Shown in pieces: positions 1 through 6,998 of a stretch of 15,221 bases of DNA. Numbering within the stretch: position 1 is the stretch's first letter; each line of letters opens with the position of its first letter. Origin of the DNA: Proteobacteria bacterium UBA6908 (GTDB lineage: Bacteria; Pseudomonadota; Gammaproteobacteria; Acidiferrobacterales; UBA6901); assembly GCA_002451085.1 (NCBI GenBank), contig DKBE01000044.1:19733-34953 (forward strand), read 5' to 3'. The notes beneath the pieces are model-generated. The model worked only from the letters and a program-made list of their open reading frames with translations. It did not search any database and had not been told where the DNA came from. The position numbers and the translations under genes are program-made.

Positions 1-3000
1 TCCTCGTCGCTGAACTGCTGCCAGTTGAAGTAGCGGAAAAAATGATCGTGCTCTTCAGGCCGGTAGGCGCCGGACAGTTCCAGCTCCGCCTGGCGGACGG
101 CCTTGAAGCCCTCGGCCATCTTGCTCATGTGGCCTTCGAAAATCCCCATCGCCACCGATGGCGAATCCTGGAACAGGTGACTGGTCCACGGGAACGGGTA
201 GGGATTGTAGGGGAAGGTCGATCCCCACACCGAGGTGCAGCCGGTGGAGTTGATAATGCCCATGCTGGCACGACCCTGCTTGCTCACGCCGCTGACGTAC
301 TGCCACTTGAGGTGGCGGAGGCGTTCGAGCAGCCCGGTGACACGCTTCAGCCACTCGGCATCGAGCGGGGTCGTGCCCTGGTGCTGTTCGAGCTGCTCGG
401 ACAGGCGCGCCAGCGTGAGGTCGTGATCGCCCTGGGCCGAGGCGGCCTCGGTGATCGCGGCGGTGTCGCTCAGGTCGAGAGCGCCAGCCAGTTTAAGGCG
501 GATGTGCTGCTCCAGACGCCCGATCAGCTGATCGAGTTGCGTCATGTGATTTTGCACACGCGGTTGCATCAGGGCCGTGACCGTCGAGGTAAACAGGTGA
601 ATCACGGTCTTCTCGCCGCAGCCGATGCAGGCGCCGTCGCCGCACACCATCGAACCGTAGTTGTGCTTGTCGAGCAGCAAGGTTTCGAGCGCGCCGATGC
701 GTTCGTCGAGGTTGTCGATGCGGATGTAGTCCGGCGAGGTGGTGGGCAGGTCTTGCCACAGGTCCCAGGTGCGGCGCAGCGATTCCACCGCCTCTGGCGT
801 CTGTTGCGCGACTTCGAGCGCGTCGTCCTGGCACACCGCAATGCACTCCATGCAGCCCTTGCAGGTGTAGGGATTGACGGTCAGCGAGAACAGGCCGCCG
901 CTGCCCGCGGCGTGCTTTTCCTTGACCTGGAAGTACGGCTTGGTGATCGCGAGCTGGTAGTCGGCGAGCGCCTCGCGGAACCAGCCAGCCTCCTGCACCA
1001 GCCGTTCCTGTTCGGCGCCGCTCAGGCCCGAGTCAGACAGTGTCGCGTCGAGGGCCGCATCGAGCAGCTCGCGGACGTGACCGTGATCGCCAGCGGCCGT
1101 CAGGCTGGCACGCAGTTTCTTTTCGACGTTGCGTACCGCACGCCGCAGGTGGCGTGTGATGCGGCCGTGGTGCTCGATGCGCTGGACGATGGCATTGAGC
1201 AGTTCGCCGATCGAGTGCACCAGCCCGGGAATGGCGCTGTCCGGGCAAACGGTGTAGCAGTCACCGCAGGCCGTGCAGTTTTCCGGGATCCAGCGCGGAA
1301 ATTCGAAGCGCACCTGGGTCATGTCGCGGTACACGCCGGTGGACGCCGGGATCAGGCTGAGGCCGATGAATGGATCGACGAGGTTGTCGCCGCCCTGGCC
1401 GGTGGCGTAGAAATTTCCGGTCTGCTCCCAGAAACGGTGAATATCCGTGACCCGGTCGTCACTGACCGCGTGCCGCTTGAGCATCATCGGCAGTTTGGGT
1501 TCCTGGCGCAGGCTCGGCGCGACCAGCTGGTCGAGCGGCTTGGCGGTAATCTCGTGCACTTCGTCGAAGCCGCGGCGCACCACCCGCACGTTGTCTTCCA
1601 CCACTCGGCTGCCCTTGGTGCCGAACTTGGACTGCAGCTGCTCACGGATGGCGGCGAACAGCTTTTCATGTGTGAGCTTGGCGCGCGTGACGACGTCGGT
1701 GGCAGCGAAGAACGCACCCTGGAAGGCGATGCCCTGCATGCGGAACTGCAGTTCGGAGTTGGTCGCCTCTTCGCGGGCGATCCGGAAAGCGTCAACGTAG
1801 AACACATGGATCTGGTGATCGACGATGTACTGGCGGCCCGTGAGCGGGATGCTTTGCCACACCGCCTCCGGCGTGCCGAGGCTGCTCTGGATGACGAACA
1901 CGCCACCCTCGCGCAATCCCTGTAGCGGATTGGCGCGCTCAAACACGTTCGGGTCCGGCGACAGCACCACGTCCACGTGTACGTATTCGCTGTTGACGCG
2001 AATCGGCTCGGGCGCGGCCGACAGGTAATAGGTCGTGGGCTGGCCTTTCTTTTCGGAACCGTATTTGGGATTGGCCTTGATGTGATAACCGAGCAGATCG
2101 AACAGCGTCATGGCCAGGTTCTTGCCGGTGGTCATGGCGCCCCAGCCGCCGACCGAATGGAAGCGCACCGTGATGCAGTCCGCCGGCATGAGGTTGGGGT
2201 TTTCACTGCCGTGCACGGCCAGGTCGCGGATGCGCGGATAGGCTTCGAGCAGCTGCTCCTGATAAATCTCCTGCTTCGGCGAATCCGGCTGGGCGCGATG
2301 GAAATCGACCGACAGGTAGAAGAATTTCTTTTTCTGGCCGTCGGGCAGCATGTTTTCGATGGCACCGATCAGGCCTTCCGGTTGCAGATCGCGGCTGCCG
2401 AGTCCGTAGGTGCCGGAGTAGAGCGGCGGAATATCCTGCGGACGGGTATAGGCGGCGTAGTCGGGGTAGGGGAGCGGCGCGCCGCGCTCGACATTGTTTT
2501 CGATGCACTTGCTGACGCTGGCGCGCACCTCGCGCATCAGTGGCAGATCTTCGGCGAGCGGCTGATCGGTGCGCTCCAGCACCACCACGCCGCGCCGGCC
2601 CTTGAGCACCGCCCCCAACAAGTCACCCGGGAACGGACGGAACATGGTGATGTTGGCCACGCCGACCTTGATGCCGCGCCGTTCGCGCAGGTAATCGGCC
2701 ACCGCTTCAGCGGTGCTGAGCATGCTGCCTTGACCGACAATCAGGTAGTCCGCATCCTCAGTGCGGTAGCCGCCGAGGCGCCGGTAACGCCGTCCGGTGA
2801 GGGCGAAATACTCGTCCATGGCGCGCTCGGCGAGTTCGGCGACATGCGCGAAGAAATACGGGCGCTGCGCAGCGACCGCCTGCATGTAGGCGTCCTGGTT
2901 CTGGACCACGCCCGAGGTGACCGGATTGTCGACATCCCAGAGCGTCGGGATGCGCCGGCGTTTGTCGCCGTACAACAGGCGCTGAGCCGGGGTGGGTGTG

Positions 3001-3743
3001 TCGATCAGGTCATCCGGTCGGCCGAGGAATTCGGCGACCAGTTCGCGCTCTGGCAGCTGCAGCGACTCGATCAGGTGCGTGGTGAGAAATCCGTCCTGGG
3101 CGATGATGCCCGGTGTCAGCGCCAGCTCAGCAACCCGGTGCGCGATCAGATTCAGGTCGCACACTTCCTGGGCGTTCTTGCCCATGATCTGGAAGAACCC
3201 GGTGTCGTCCACGGCATGGTAGTCGTCGTGGCCGGCGTGAACGTTGAGACTGGCCTTGGTCATCGCGCGGCAGCCCATGTTCAGCACGTAGGTCAGACGC
3301 TTGCCGACCGCTGCGTACAGCGATTCGTGCATGTAGGCCACGCCCTGGCCGGAGGAAAAATTGGTCGCGCGCAGGCCGGTCATCGCCAAACCGGCGGTCA
3401 CGCCGGCGGCTGCATGCTCGCCTTCCGGTTCGATGAAGATGAGCGGACGCTCGGAGACGTTGATGTGGCCCTTGCTGACTTCCTCGGCCCAGTATTCGCC
3501 CATCTGGGTGGACGGCGTGATCGGGTAGGCGCCGGCGGCATCGCTGGCCTCGCGCTCGCACATGATGACCGCGGTGTTGCCATCCATGGCGGCGCGCACG
3601 CCGGGGTATTTAACGGATGTGTCGGGCTGGTGACGGGCAAACAACCCCGCGCCCGGTAACCGGCGCGCCTTGCCGGCCGGTGCCGTGCCGGAGGGTTCTG
3701 CGGCGCGCGCGTTGGCGTCTTTCAGCTTGATGATGGTGCTCAT
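1..3743 (-). CDS. Giant pyruvate:ferredoxin (2-oxoacid:acceptor) oxidoreductase-like protein, NifJ type, 3' end outside window
   Basis: Enzymes of this family interconvert a 2-oxoacid plus CoA with acyl-CoA, CO2 and reduced ferredoxin in the cytoplasm, using thiamine diphosphate (TPP) and [4Fe-4S] clusters. The minus frame is open for 1247 codons from the ATG at 3743 and runs off the left edge. Seen in order: a variable N-terminal extension (about 1-50); the alpha domain with YPITPSTQMGE (73-83), an acidic E105/E107/E109 stretch, and CRAMTKAS (158-165) carrying the family arginine; domain II (about 310-430); a gamma domain with SVGGWGAMTTGK (530-541); two ferredoxin motifs (C823/C826/C829/C833 and C961/C964/C967/C971); then the start of the TPP beta domain with GACIGCGE (1037-1044) and STGCTSVWG (1166-1174). 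The start overlaps the stop of the upstream RnfB-like gene (ATGA). Two long insertions are described under findings. Family assignment is firm. Substrate (pyruvate or another 2-oxoacid) and direction are not shown by the sequence. Confidence 0.9.
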   Translation of the reverse strand, partial: MSTIIKLKDANARAAEPSGTAPAGKARRLPGAGLFARHQPDTSVKYPGVRAAMDGNTAVIMCEREASDAAGAYPITPSTQMGEYWAEEVSKGHINVSERPLIFIEPEGEHAAAGVTAGLAMTGLRATNFSSGQGVAYMHESLYAAVGKRLTYVLNMGCRAMTKASLNVHAGHDDYHAVDDTGFFQIMGKNAQEVCDLNLIAHRVAELALTPGIIAQDGFLTTHLIESLQLPERELVAEFLGRPDDLIDTPTPAQRLLYGDKRRRIPTLWDVDNPVTSGVVQNQDAYMQAVAAQRPYFFAHVAELAERAMDEYFALTGRRYRRLGGYRTEDADYLIVGQGSMLSTAEAVADYLRERRGIKVGVANITMFRPFPGDLLGAVLKGRRGVVVLERTDQPLAEDLPLMREVRASVSKCIENNVERGAPLPYPDYAAYTRPQDIPPLYSGTYGLGSRDLQPEGLIGAIENMLPDGQKKKFFYLSVDFHRAQPDSPKQEIYQEQLLEAYPRIRDLAVHGSENPNLMPADCITVRFHSVGGWGAMTTGKNLAMTLFDLLGYHIKANPKYGSEKKGQPTTYYLSAAPEPIRVNSEYVHVDVVLSPDPNVFERANPLQGLREGGVFVIQSSLGTPEAVWQSIPLTGRQYIVDHQIHVFYVDAFRIAREEATNSELQFRMQGIAFQGAFFAATDVVTRAKLTHEKLFAAIREQLQSKFGTKGSRVVEDNVRVVRRGFDEVHEITAKPLDQLVAPSLRQEPKLPMMLKRHAVSDDRVTDIHRFWEQTGNFYATGQGGDNLVDPFIGLSLIPASTGVYRDMTQVRFEFPRWIPENCTACGDCYTVCPDSAIPGLVHSIGELLNAIVQRIEHHGRITRHLRRAVRNVEKKLRASLTAAGDHGHVRELLDAALDATLSDSGLSGAEQERLVQEAGWFREALADYQLAITKPYFQVKEKHAAGSGGLFSLTVNPYTCKGCMECIAVCQDDALEVAQQTPEAVESLRRTWDLWQDLPTTSPDYIRIDNLDERIGALETLLLDKHNYGSMVCGDGACIGCGEKTVIHLFTSTVTALMQPRVQNHMTQLDQLIGRLEQHIRLKLAGALDLSDTAAITEAASAQGDHDLTLARLSEQLEQHQGTTPLDAEWLKRVTGLLERLRHLKWQYVSGVSKQGRASMGIINSTGCTSVWGSTFPYNPYPFPWTSHLFQDSPSVAMGIFEGHMSKMAEGFKAVRQAELELSGAYRPEEHDHFFRYFNWQQFSDE

Positions 3744-4621
3744 GCGCGGCCCCCTGTGGCGAGTGGTTCGTGGCGGACGATTTTGCGAGCCTGGCTGCCC
3801 TTGACGAGGCCGTGCTCACGATCGAGCCACACGATAGCGCCCGTTGGACAACGCTCGATCGCGGTGCGTGTGGCCTGATCGTTCCTGGAATAATCGACAA
3901 CGGCGAGATGGTTCACGATCGTGACCGCCCCGGGTGCATCCACGGCGCAACGGCCGCAGGCGTTGCAGATGACATCGCACTGTGCCTCTTCCTCGGGCCC
4001 GAAGCCCTGGTTGTTGCACGCGACCCACAGGTGATGGCTGATCGGGTGGAGCGAGAACAACTGGCGCGGACAGACCTCGACGCAATCGCCACAGGCCGTG
4101 CACAGGTCGTCGACGACTTGGGGCAACCCGTGCGCATCCATGTGGATGGCTGCGAAGTCGCAGACGGTTTCGCAGTCACCGAAGCCAAGGCAGCCCCAGG
4201 TGCACCCTTTGCCGCCGCCGGCGACCAGGTGCGCGGCACGGCAGCTGATCAATCCGTCGTAGTGGGCGCGCATCCGTGCGACGTGCTTGCCGCCGGCACA
4301 GGCAAGACGCGCCACGCGCTGCTCGTGTTCGCCGACTGCGACACCAAGGAAATTGGCAATGACCTCGCGCTCATCGGGGCTGCACACGGTGCACACGCCG
4401 GGGTCGAGGCTGCCCTGCACCACGGCTTCGGCGAAGGCGCGGCAGCCGGCGGTGCCGCAGGCGCCGCAGTTGTTGCGTGGCAGCAGGTCTTCCACCGCGT
4501 TGATGCGCGGATCTTCGAAGACGTAGAAATAGCGGTTGGCCAGGGCCAGCAGGCCGGCGAGCAGGACGCCGAGCCCGGTCATGATCGAACCTGCAACGGC
4601 AATGTTGGTCAGCGTCGTCAT
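3740..4621 (-). CDS. RnfB-like membrane-anchored polyferredoxin
   Basis: 293-residue protein of the RnfB family, here probably an electron carrier between the membrane and the adjacent PFOR-like enzyme. Seen: an N-terminal hydrophobic helix (about 6-28, anchor); the Fe-S domain typical of RnfB with NCGACGTAGC (51-60) and further cysteines at 77 and 80; a CAGG motif at 108; then ferredoxin motifs C140/C144/C150/C154 and C174/C177/C180/C184 (CTACGDCVEVCPR). A further pair is degenerate: C219/C222/C225 is followed by A229 where the fourth Cys belongs, and the last motif keeps only C258 of ERCPTGAI. The layout resembles the multi-cluster RnfB of anaerobes rather than the short enterobacterial RsxB. 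A GGGGAAAG ribosome site (4628-4634 region) precedes the ATG. The stop overlaps the PFOR start by four bases, so the two are probably translated together. No rnfA, C, D, E or G is visible; calling it rnfB of a full Rnf complex would overreach. Confidence 0.85.
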   Translation of the reverse strand: MTTLTNIAVAGSIMTGLGVLLAGLLALANRYFYVFEDPRINAVEDLLPRNNCGACGTAGCRAFAEAVVQGSLDPGVCTVCSPDEREVIANFLGVAVGEHEQRVARLACAGGKHVARMRAHYDGLISCRAAHLVAGGGKGCTWGCLGFGDCETVCDFAAIHMDAHGLPQVVDDLCTACGDCVEVCPRQLFSLHPISHHLWVACNNQGFGPEEEAQCDVICNACGRCAVDAPGAVTIVNHLAVVDYSRNDQATRTAIERCPTGAIVWLDREHGLVKGSQARKIVRHEPLATGGRA

Positions 4622-4700
4622 GGTGTCTTTCCCCGATCTGCTTCTGGTTGACTAAAGACGTCGGGAATAACCACTACGATTTTGAGTCTATTCCTGCTTA

Positions 4701-4729
4701 TCTATAGAAGACAGTATTTGAATATACAA
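4701..4729 (-). promoter_or_regulatory. Putative sigma70-type promoter of the RnfB-like/PFOR unit
   Basis: On the minus strand TTGTAT (4724-4729) and TATAGA (4701-4706) are separated by exactly 17 bases, ahead of the RnfB-like start at 4621. The -35 matches the consensus only at TTG and the -10 at four of six bases. A weak -35 is common at activator-dependent promoters, which would fit the divergent LysR gene. Position is an inference from hexamer matching. Confidence 0.35.
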
Positions 4730-4735
4730 TTATTT

Positions 4736-4750
4736 CAATATTAAATATTG
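4736..4750. promoter_or_regulatory. AT-rich palindrome, candidate LysR operator
   Basis: CAATATT (4736-4742) and AATATTG (4744-4750) form a perfect inverted repeat around one central A. It lies in the 155-base gap between the divergent LysR gene and the RnfB-like gene, 26 bases before the LysR start. A second looser pair, TTGAA near 4718 and TTCAA near 4734, lies just beside it. LysR proteins usually bind AT-rich dyads of the T-N11-A kind in such divergent gaps and repress their own gene. Binding here is inferred. Confidence 0.45.
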
Positions 4751-4776
4751 TATTCTTTAATGATTAGGGGGATACC

Positions 4777-5718
4777 ATGGCCACACGGGCGACGGTTCCT
4801 TATTACAAGCAAAACCGCCTCAAACAGCTACGCGCCTTCTGCAGTTCGGTGCGCGCCGGCAGCATCACCGAAGCCGCGGAGGCGCTGTTCCTGAGTCAGC
4901 CCTCGGTCTCGCTGCAAATTCAGGCGCTGGAACGCGAGTTCGGTATCACCCTCTATGAGCGCCGCGGACCCATGATCAAGCTGACCCCGGAAGGGGAGCT
5001 GCTCTTCCAGCTGGCGCAGCCGCTGGTCGAGGGTATCGACAAACTGCACGAAACCTTCGCCGCCCACTACGGGCGGCTGGAAACCGGCGAGGTGAACATC
5101 GCCGCCGGTGAGTCCACCATCCTGAACATCCTCTCCGGTCCGGTGAAGCAGTTCGCCGAGCGTTATCCCGGCATCCGCATCAAGCTGCACAATGTCACCG
5201 GCCGCGACGGCCTGGTCATGTTGCGCAATGATCAGGCGGATTTCGCCGTGGGCCCGTTGCTGCAGCCGACACAGGAGTTTGTCTACCGGCCAGTGGTTAC
5301 CTACCATCCAACGCTGATCACGCCACTCGGTCATCCGCTGGCCGACAAGCAAACCGTGACACTCGAAGAGATCAGCGCCTATCCGCTGATTCTCCCGCCG
5401 GCTCACCTCAGTACCTGGCAGCTGGTGGACGGGGCCTTCCGCCAGCACAACCTCAGTTACAACATTGCGCTTGAGGCTGGCGGTTGGGAGGTTATCAAGC
5501 GGTTCGTCGAACTCGGGCTTGGCATTTCCATTGTGACTGACGTGTGCCTGACCGGTGACGAGCGCCTCGCCCGGATCCCGTTGAACGAATATTTTCCCAA
5601 CCGCAGTTACGGCGTGGTGCAGCGAAAGGGGAAATTTCTCTCGCCCCAGTCGCAACGGTTTATCGAATTGATGGAATCAATGCTGGCCGGGCAAAACGAT
5701 GAGCAAATACGAAAGTGA
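4777..5718 (+). CDS. LysR-family transcriptional regulator (CysB/CbbR-like)
   Basis: 313-residue DNA-binding regulator. The winged helix-turn-helix occupies about residues 15-75, with the family stretch SITEAAEALFLSQPSVSLQI followed by LEREFGITLYERRG. A helical linker and a periplasmic-binding-protein-like effector domain fill about 100-305. The length is normal for the family. The start is supported by AGGGGG (4766-4771) six bases upstream of the ATG. It is divergent from the RnfB-like/PFOR pair across 155 bases, the usual arrangement for a LysR protein controlling its neighbour, so it probably regulates that unit and itself. The C-terminal half has a general likeness to CysB/Cbl and CbbR-type sensors, but the ligand cannot be read from sequence. 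The next gene (5873) is 154 bases downstream on the same strand and is probably separately controlled. Confidence 0.92.
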   Translation: MATRATVPYYKQNRLKQLRAFCSSVRAGSITEAAEALFLSQPSVSLQIQALEREFGITLYERRGPMIKLTPEGELLFQLAQPLVEGIDKLHETFAAHYGRLETGEVNIAAGESTILNILSGPVKQFAERYPGIRIKLHNVTGRDGLVMLRNDQADFAVGPLLQPTQEFVYRPVVTYHPTLITPLGHPLADKQTVTLEEISAYPLILPPAHLSTWQLVDGAFRQHNLSYNIALEAGGWEVIKRFVELGLGISIVTDVCLTGDERLARIPLNEYFPNRSYGVVQRKGKFLSPQSQRFIELMESMLAGQNDEQIRK

Positions 5719-5872
5719 CACCAACGATATCTGTTGTGGCGGAATCGCTTTCATTCAATAAAAGCAGTTTCTTGGGGAGCGCCCGTCAGCACAATTGGAA
5801 ATAATCCGAGGATTTATGCAATGATCTTCGAAAGAATAAATCAGAAACAGAAATGGTCAGGGGGCAAGTAGC

Positions 5873-6799
5873 ATGAGAACTCGTTCAAGTGTTGGTTCGC
5901 GGCTGCTGACGTTATTGCTGATCGCGCCGCTATGCAATCAGCTGGCCCATGCCCAGGAAATGGAGCCGCGCGCATATTCCAATGCTCCGATCGACATGAA
6001 CTTTCTGGTGATCGGTTATGGCTATTCAGCGGGTGGGTTGCTATTTGACCCGTCATTACCCGTTCAGGGTGCCCATGCCACGTTAAACTACGGTGTGCTT
6101 GGTTTTGCACATTCTTTTGATCTTGCAGGCAAGTCTGCAAAATTCGCGATGGTTCTCCCGTATGCAGGCCTGGATGCCAACGGATATCTGGACGGTACAT
6201 ACGCGGAGCGCGTGGTAAGCGGTTTCGCCGATCCGGCCTTTTCCTTGTCTGTCAATTTCAGTGGTGCACCGGCTTTGCCGCTCAAGGAATTTCTCCACTA
6301 TCGGCAAGAGACCGTGATTGGCGCCACCCTCAAGGTGACTGCCCCCTGGGGACAGTATGATGCCGACAGGCTGATCAATATTGGAACGCATCGGTGGTCG
6401 ATCAAACCGGAAATCGGGGTATCCCAGGCATTGGATAACTGGGTTGTGGAAGGATCAGCCGCGTTCACCACCTATACCAGCAATAACGAATTTTACGGTG
6501 GTCAGAAACTGGAGCAAGATCCGATCTATTCTGTGCAAGCACACGTGGTCTACAACTTTACATCCGGCATGTGGGTCGCCTTTGATGCAACCTACTACAC
6601 CGGTGGCGAATCTACGGTGAGTGGCGTAGCCAAGGACAACAAACTCGATAACTGGCGTTACGGACTCACATTCGCCATGCCTGTCGACAAGTACAACTCG
6701 ATCAAGTTTTCTGCCAGTACCGGTATCATTACACGGACAGGCACGGACTTCGACGCCTACCTGCTGGCTTGGCAATATCGCTGGGGCGGAGGACTCTAA
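5873..6799 (+). CDS. Outer-membrane beta-barrel protein, phenol-degradation MetA-type transporter family
   Basis: 308-residue exported protein. The signal peptide has an Arg-containing start (RTRSS..SR), a hydrophobic core (about 11-20) and an AHA-Q cleavage site after residue 27. The rest is alternating aromatic/polar beta strands with many Gly and Tyr, ending in WQYRWGGGL. The pattern is that of the barrel family annotated as putative MetA-pathway-of-phenol-degradation transporters, a family with little experimental support. It probably sits in the outer membrane; a substrate cannot be inferred. AGGGGG (5859-5864) eight bases before the ATG supports the start. It stands alone: 154 bases after the LysR gene and 199 bases before tamA, with hairpins following it. 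Its DNA looks visibly less GC-rich than the flanking PFOR and tam genes, which may hint at a different history but was not measured. Confidence 0.75.
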   Translation: MRTRSSVGSRLLTLLLIAPLCNQLAHAQEMEPRAYSNAPIDMNFLVIGYGYSAGGLLFDPSLPVQGAHATLNYGVLGFAHSFDLAGKSAKFAMVLPYAGLDANGYLDGTYAERVVSGFADPAFSLSVNFSGAPALPLKEFLHYRQETVIGATLKVTAPWGQYDADRLINIGTHRWSIKPEIGVSQALDNWVVEGSAAFTTYTSNNEFYGGQKLEQDPIYSVQAHVVYNFTSGMWVAFDATYYTGGESTVSGVAKDNKLDNWRYGLTFAMPVDKYNSIKFSASTGIITRTGTDFDAYLLAWQYRWGGGL

Positions 6800-6837
6800 A
6801 CAGAACGATGGCCATTCCTTGAATGTGTTTCCGGCCC

Positions 6838-6900
6838 GATGGTGATTGGTGCAACTGGAATGGCATCCATTCCAGCTTTACCGTCCATACCATCACCATC
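6838..6900. repeat. Nested inverted repeat between the barrel gene and tamA
   Basis: The inner arms CTGGAATGG (6855-6863) and CCATTCCAG (6867-6875) are perfect, with a three-base CAT loop. The outer arms GATGGTGAT (6838-6846) and ATCACCATC (6892-6900) are also perfect, extended by GGT (6848-6850) pairing with ACC (6889-6891) past one bulged T. The element can fold as one long two-part hairpin. It starts about 40 bases after the barrel stop and lacks a clear T-run, so it may be a transcript-end or stability hairpin, or a cruciform/operator. Function is not shown. Confidence 0.6.
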
Positions 6901-6910
6901 CTGATCGTCG

Positions 6911-6924
6911 GTTCGAATTCGAAC
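6911..6924. repeat. 14-bp perfect palindrome upstream of tamA
   Basis: GTTCGAATTCGAAC reads identically on both strands. It lies 75 bases before the tamA start, in the gap that should hold the tam promoter, which would suit a dimeric regulator site. No regulator is identified. Confidence 0.45.
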
Positions 6925-6998
6925 ATTCTGACCTTAGATGGAGGCACCCGCCGAAAAGGGTAAGATGAGCGCCTGTTTCCAGCCGATCTTCTTGATGG

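Noticed and set aside
42..1925. Long plus-strand open frame opposite the PFOR gene
   Set aside because: Its translation is Arg/His/Val-rich low-complexity without any family motif, while the minus strand encodes clear PFOR domains. It is an antisense shadow produced by GC-rich codon usage.
1977..3659. Second long plus-strand open frame opposite the PFOR gene
   Set aside because: Same reason: no recognisable domain or ribosome site, and it is fully covered by the alpha and gamma domains on the other strand.
3770..4651. 293-residue plus-strand frame opposite the RnfB-like gene
   Set aside because: It mirrors the RnfB-like gene, whose cysteine motifs are unmistakable; the plus-strand product has no motif.
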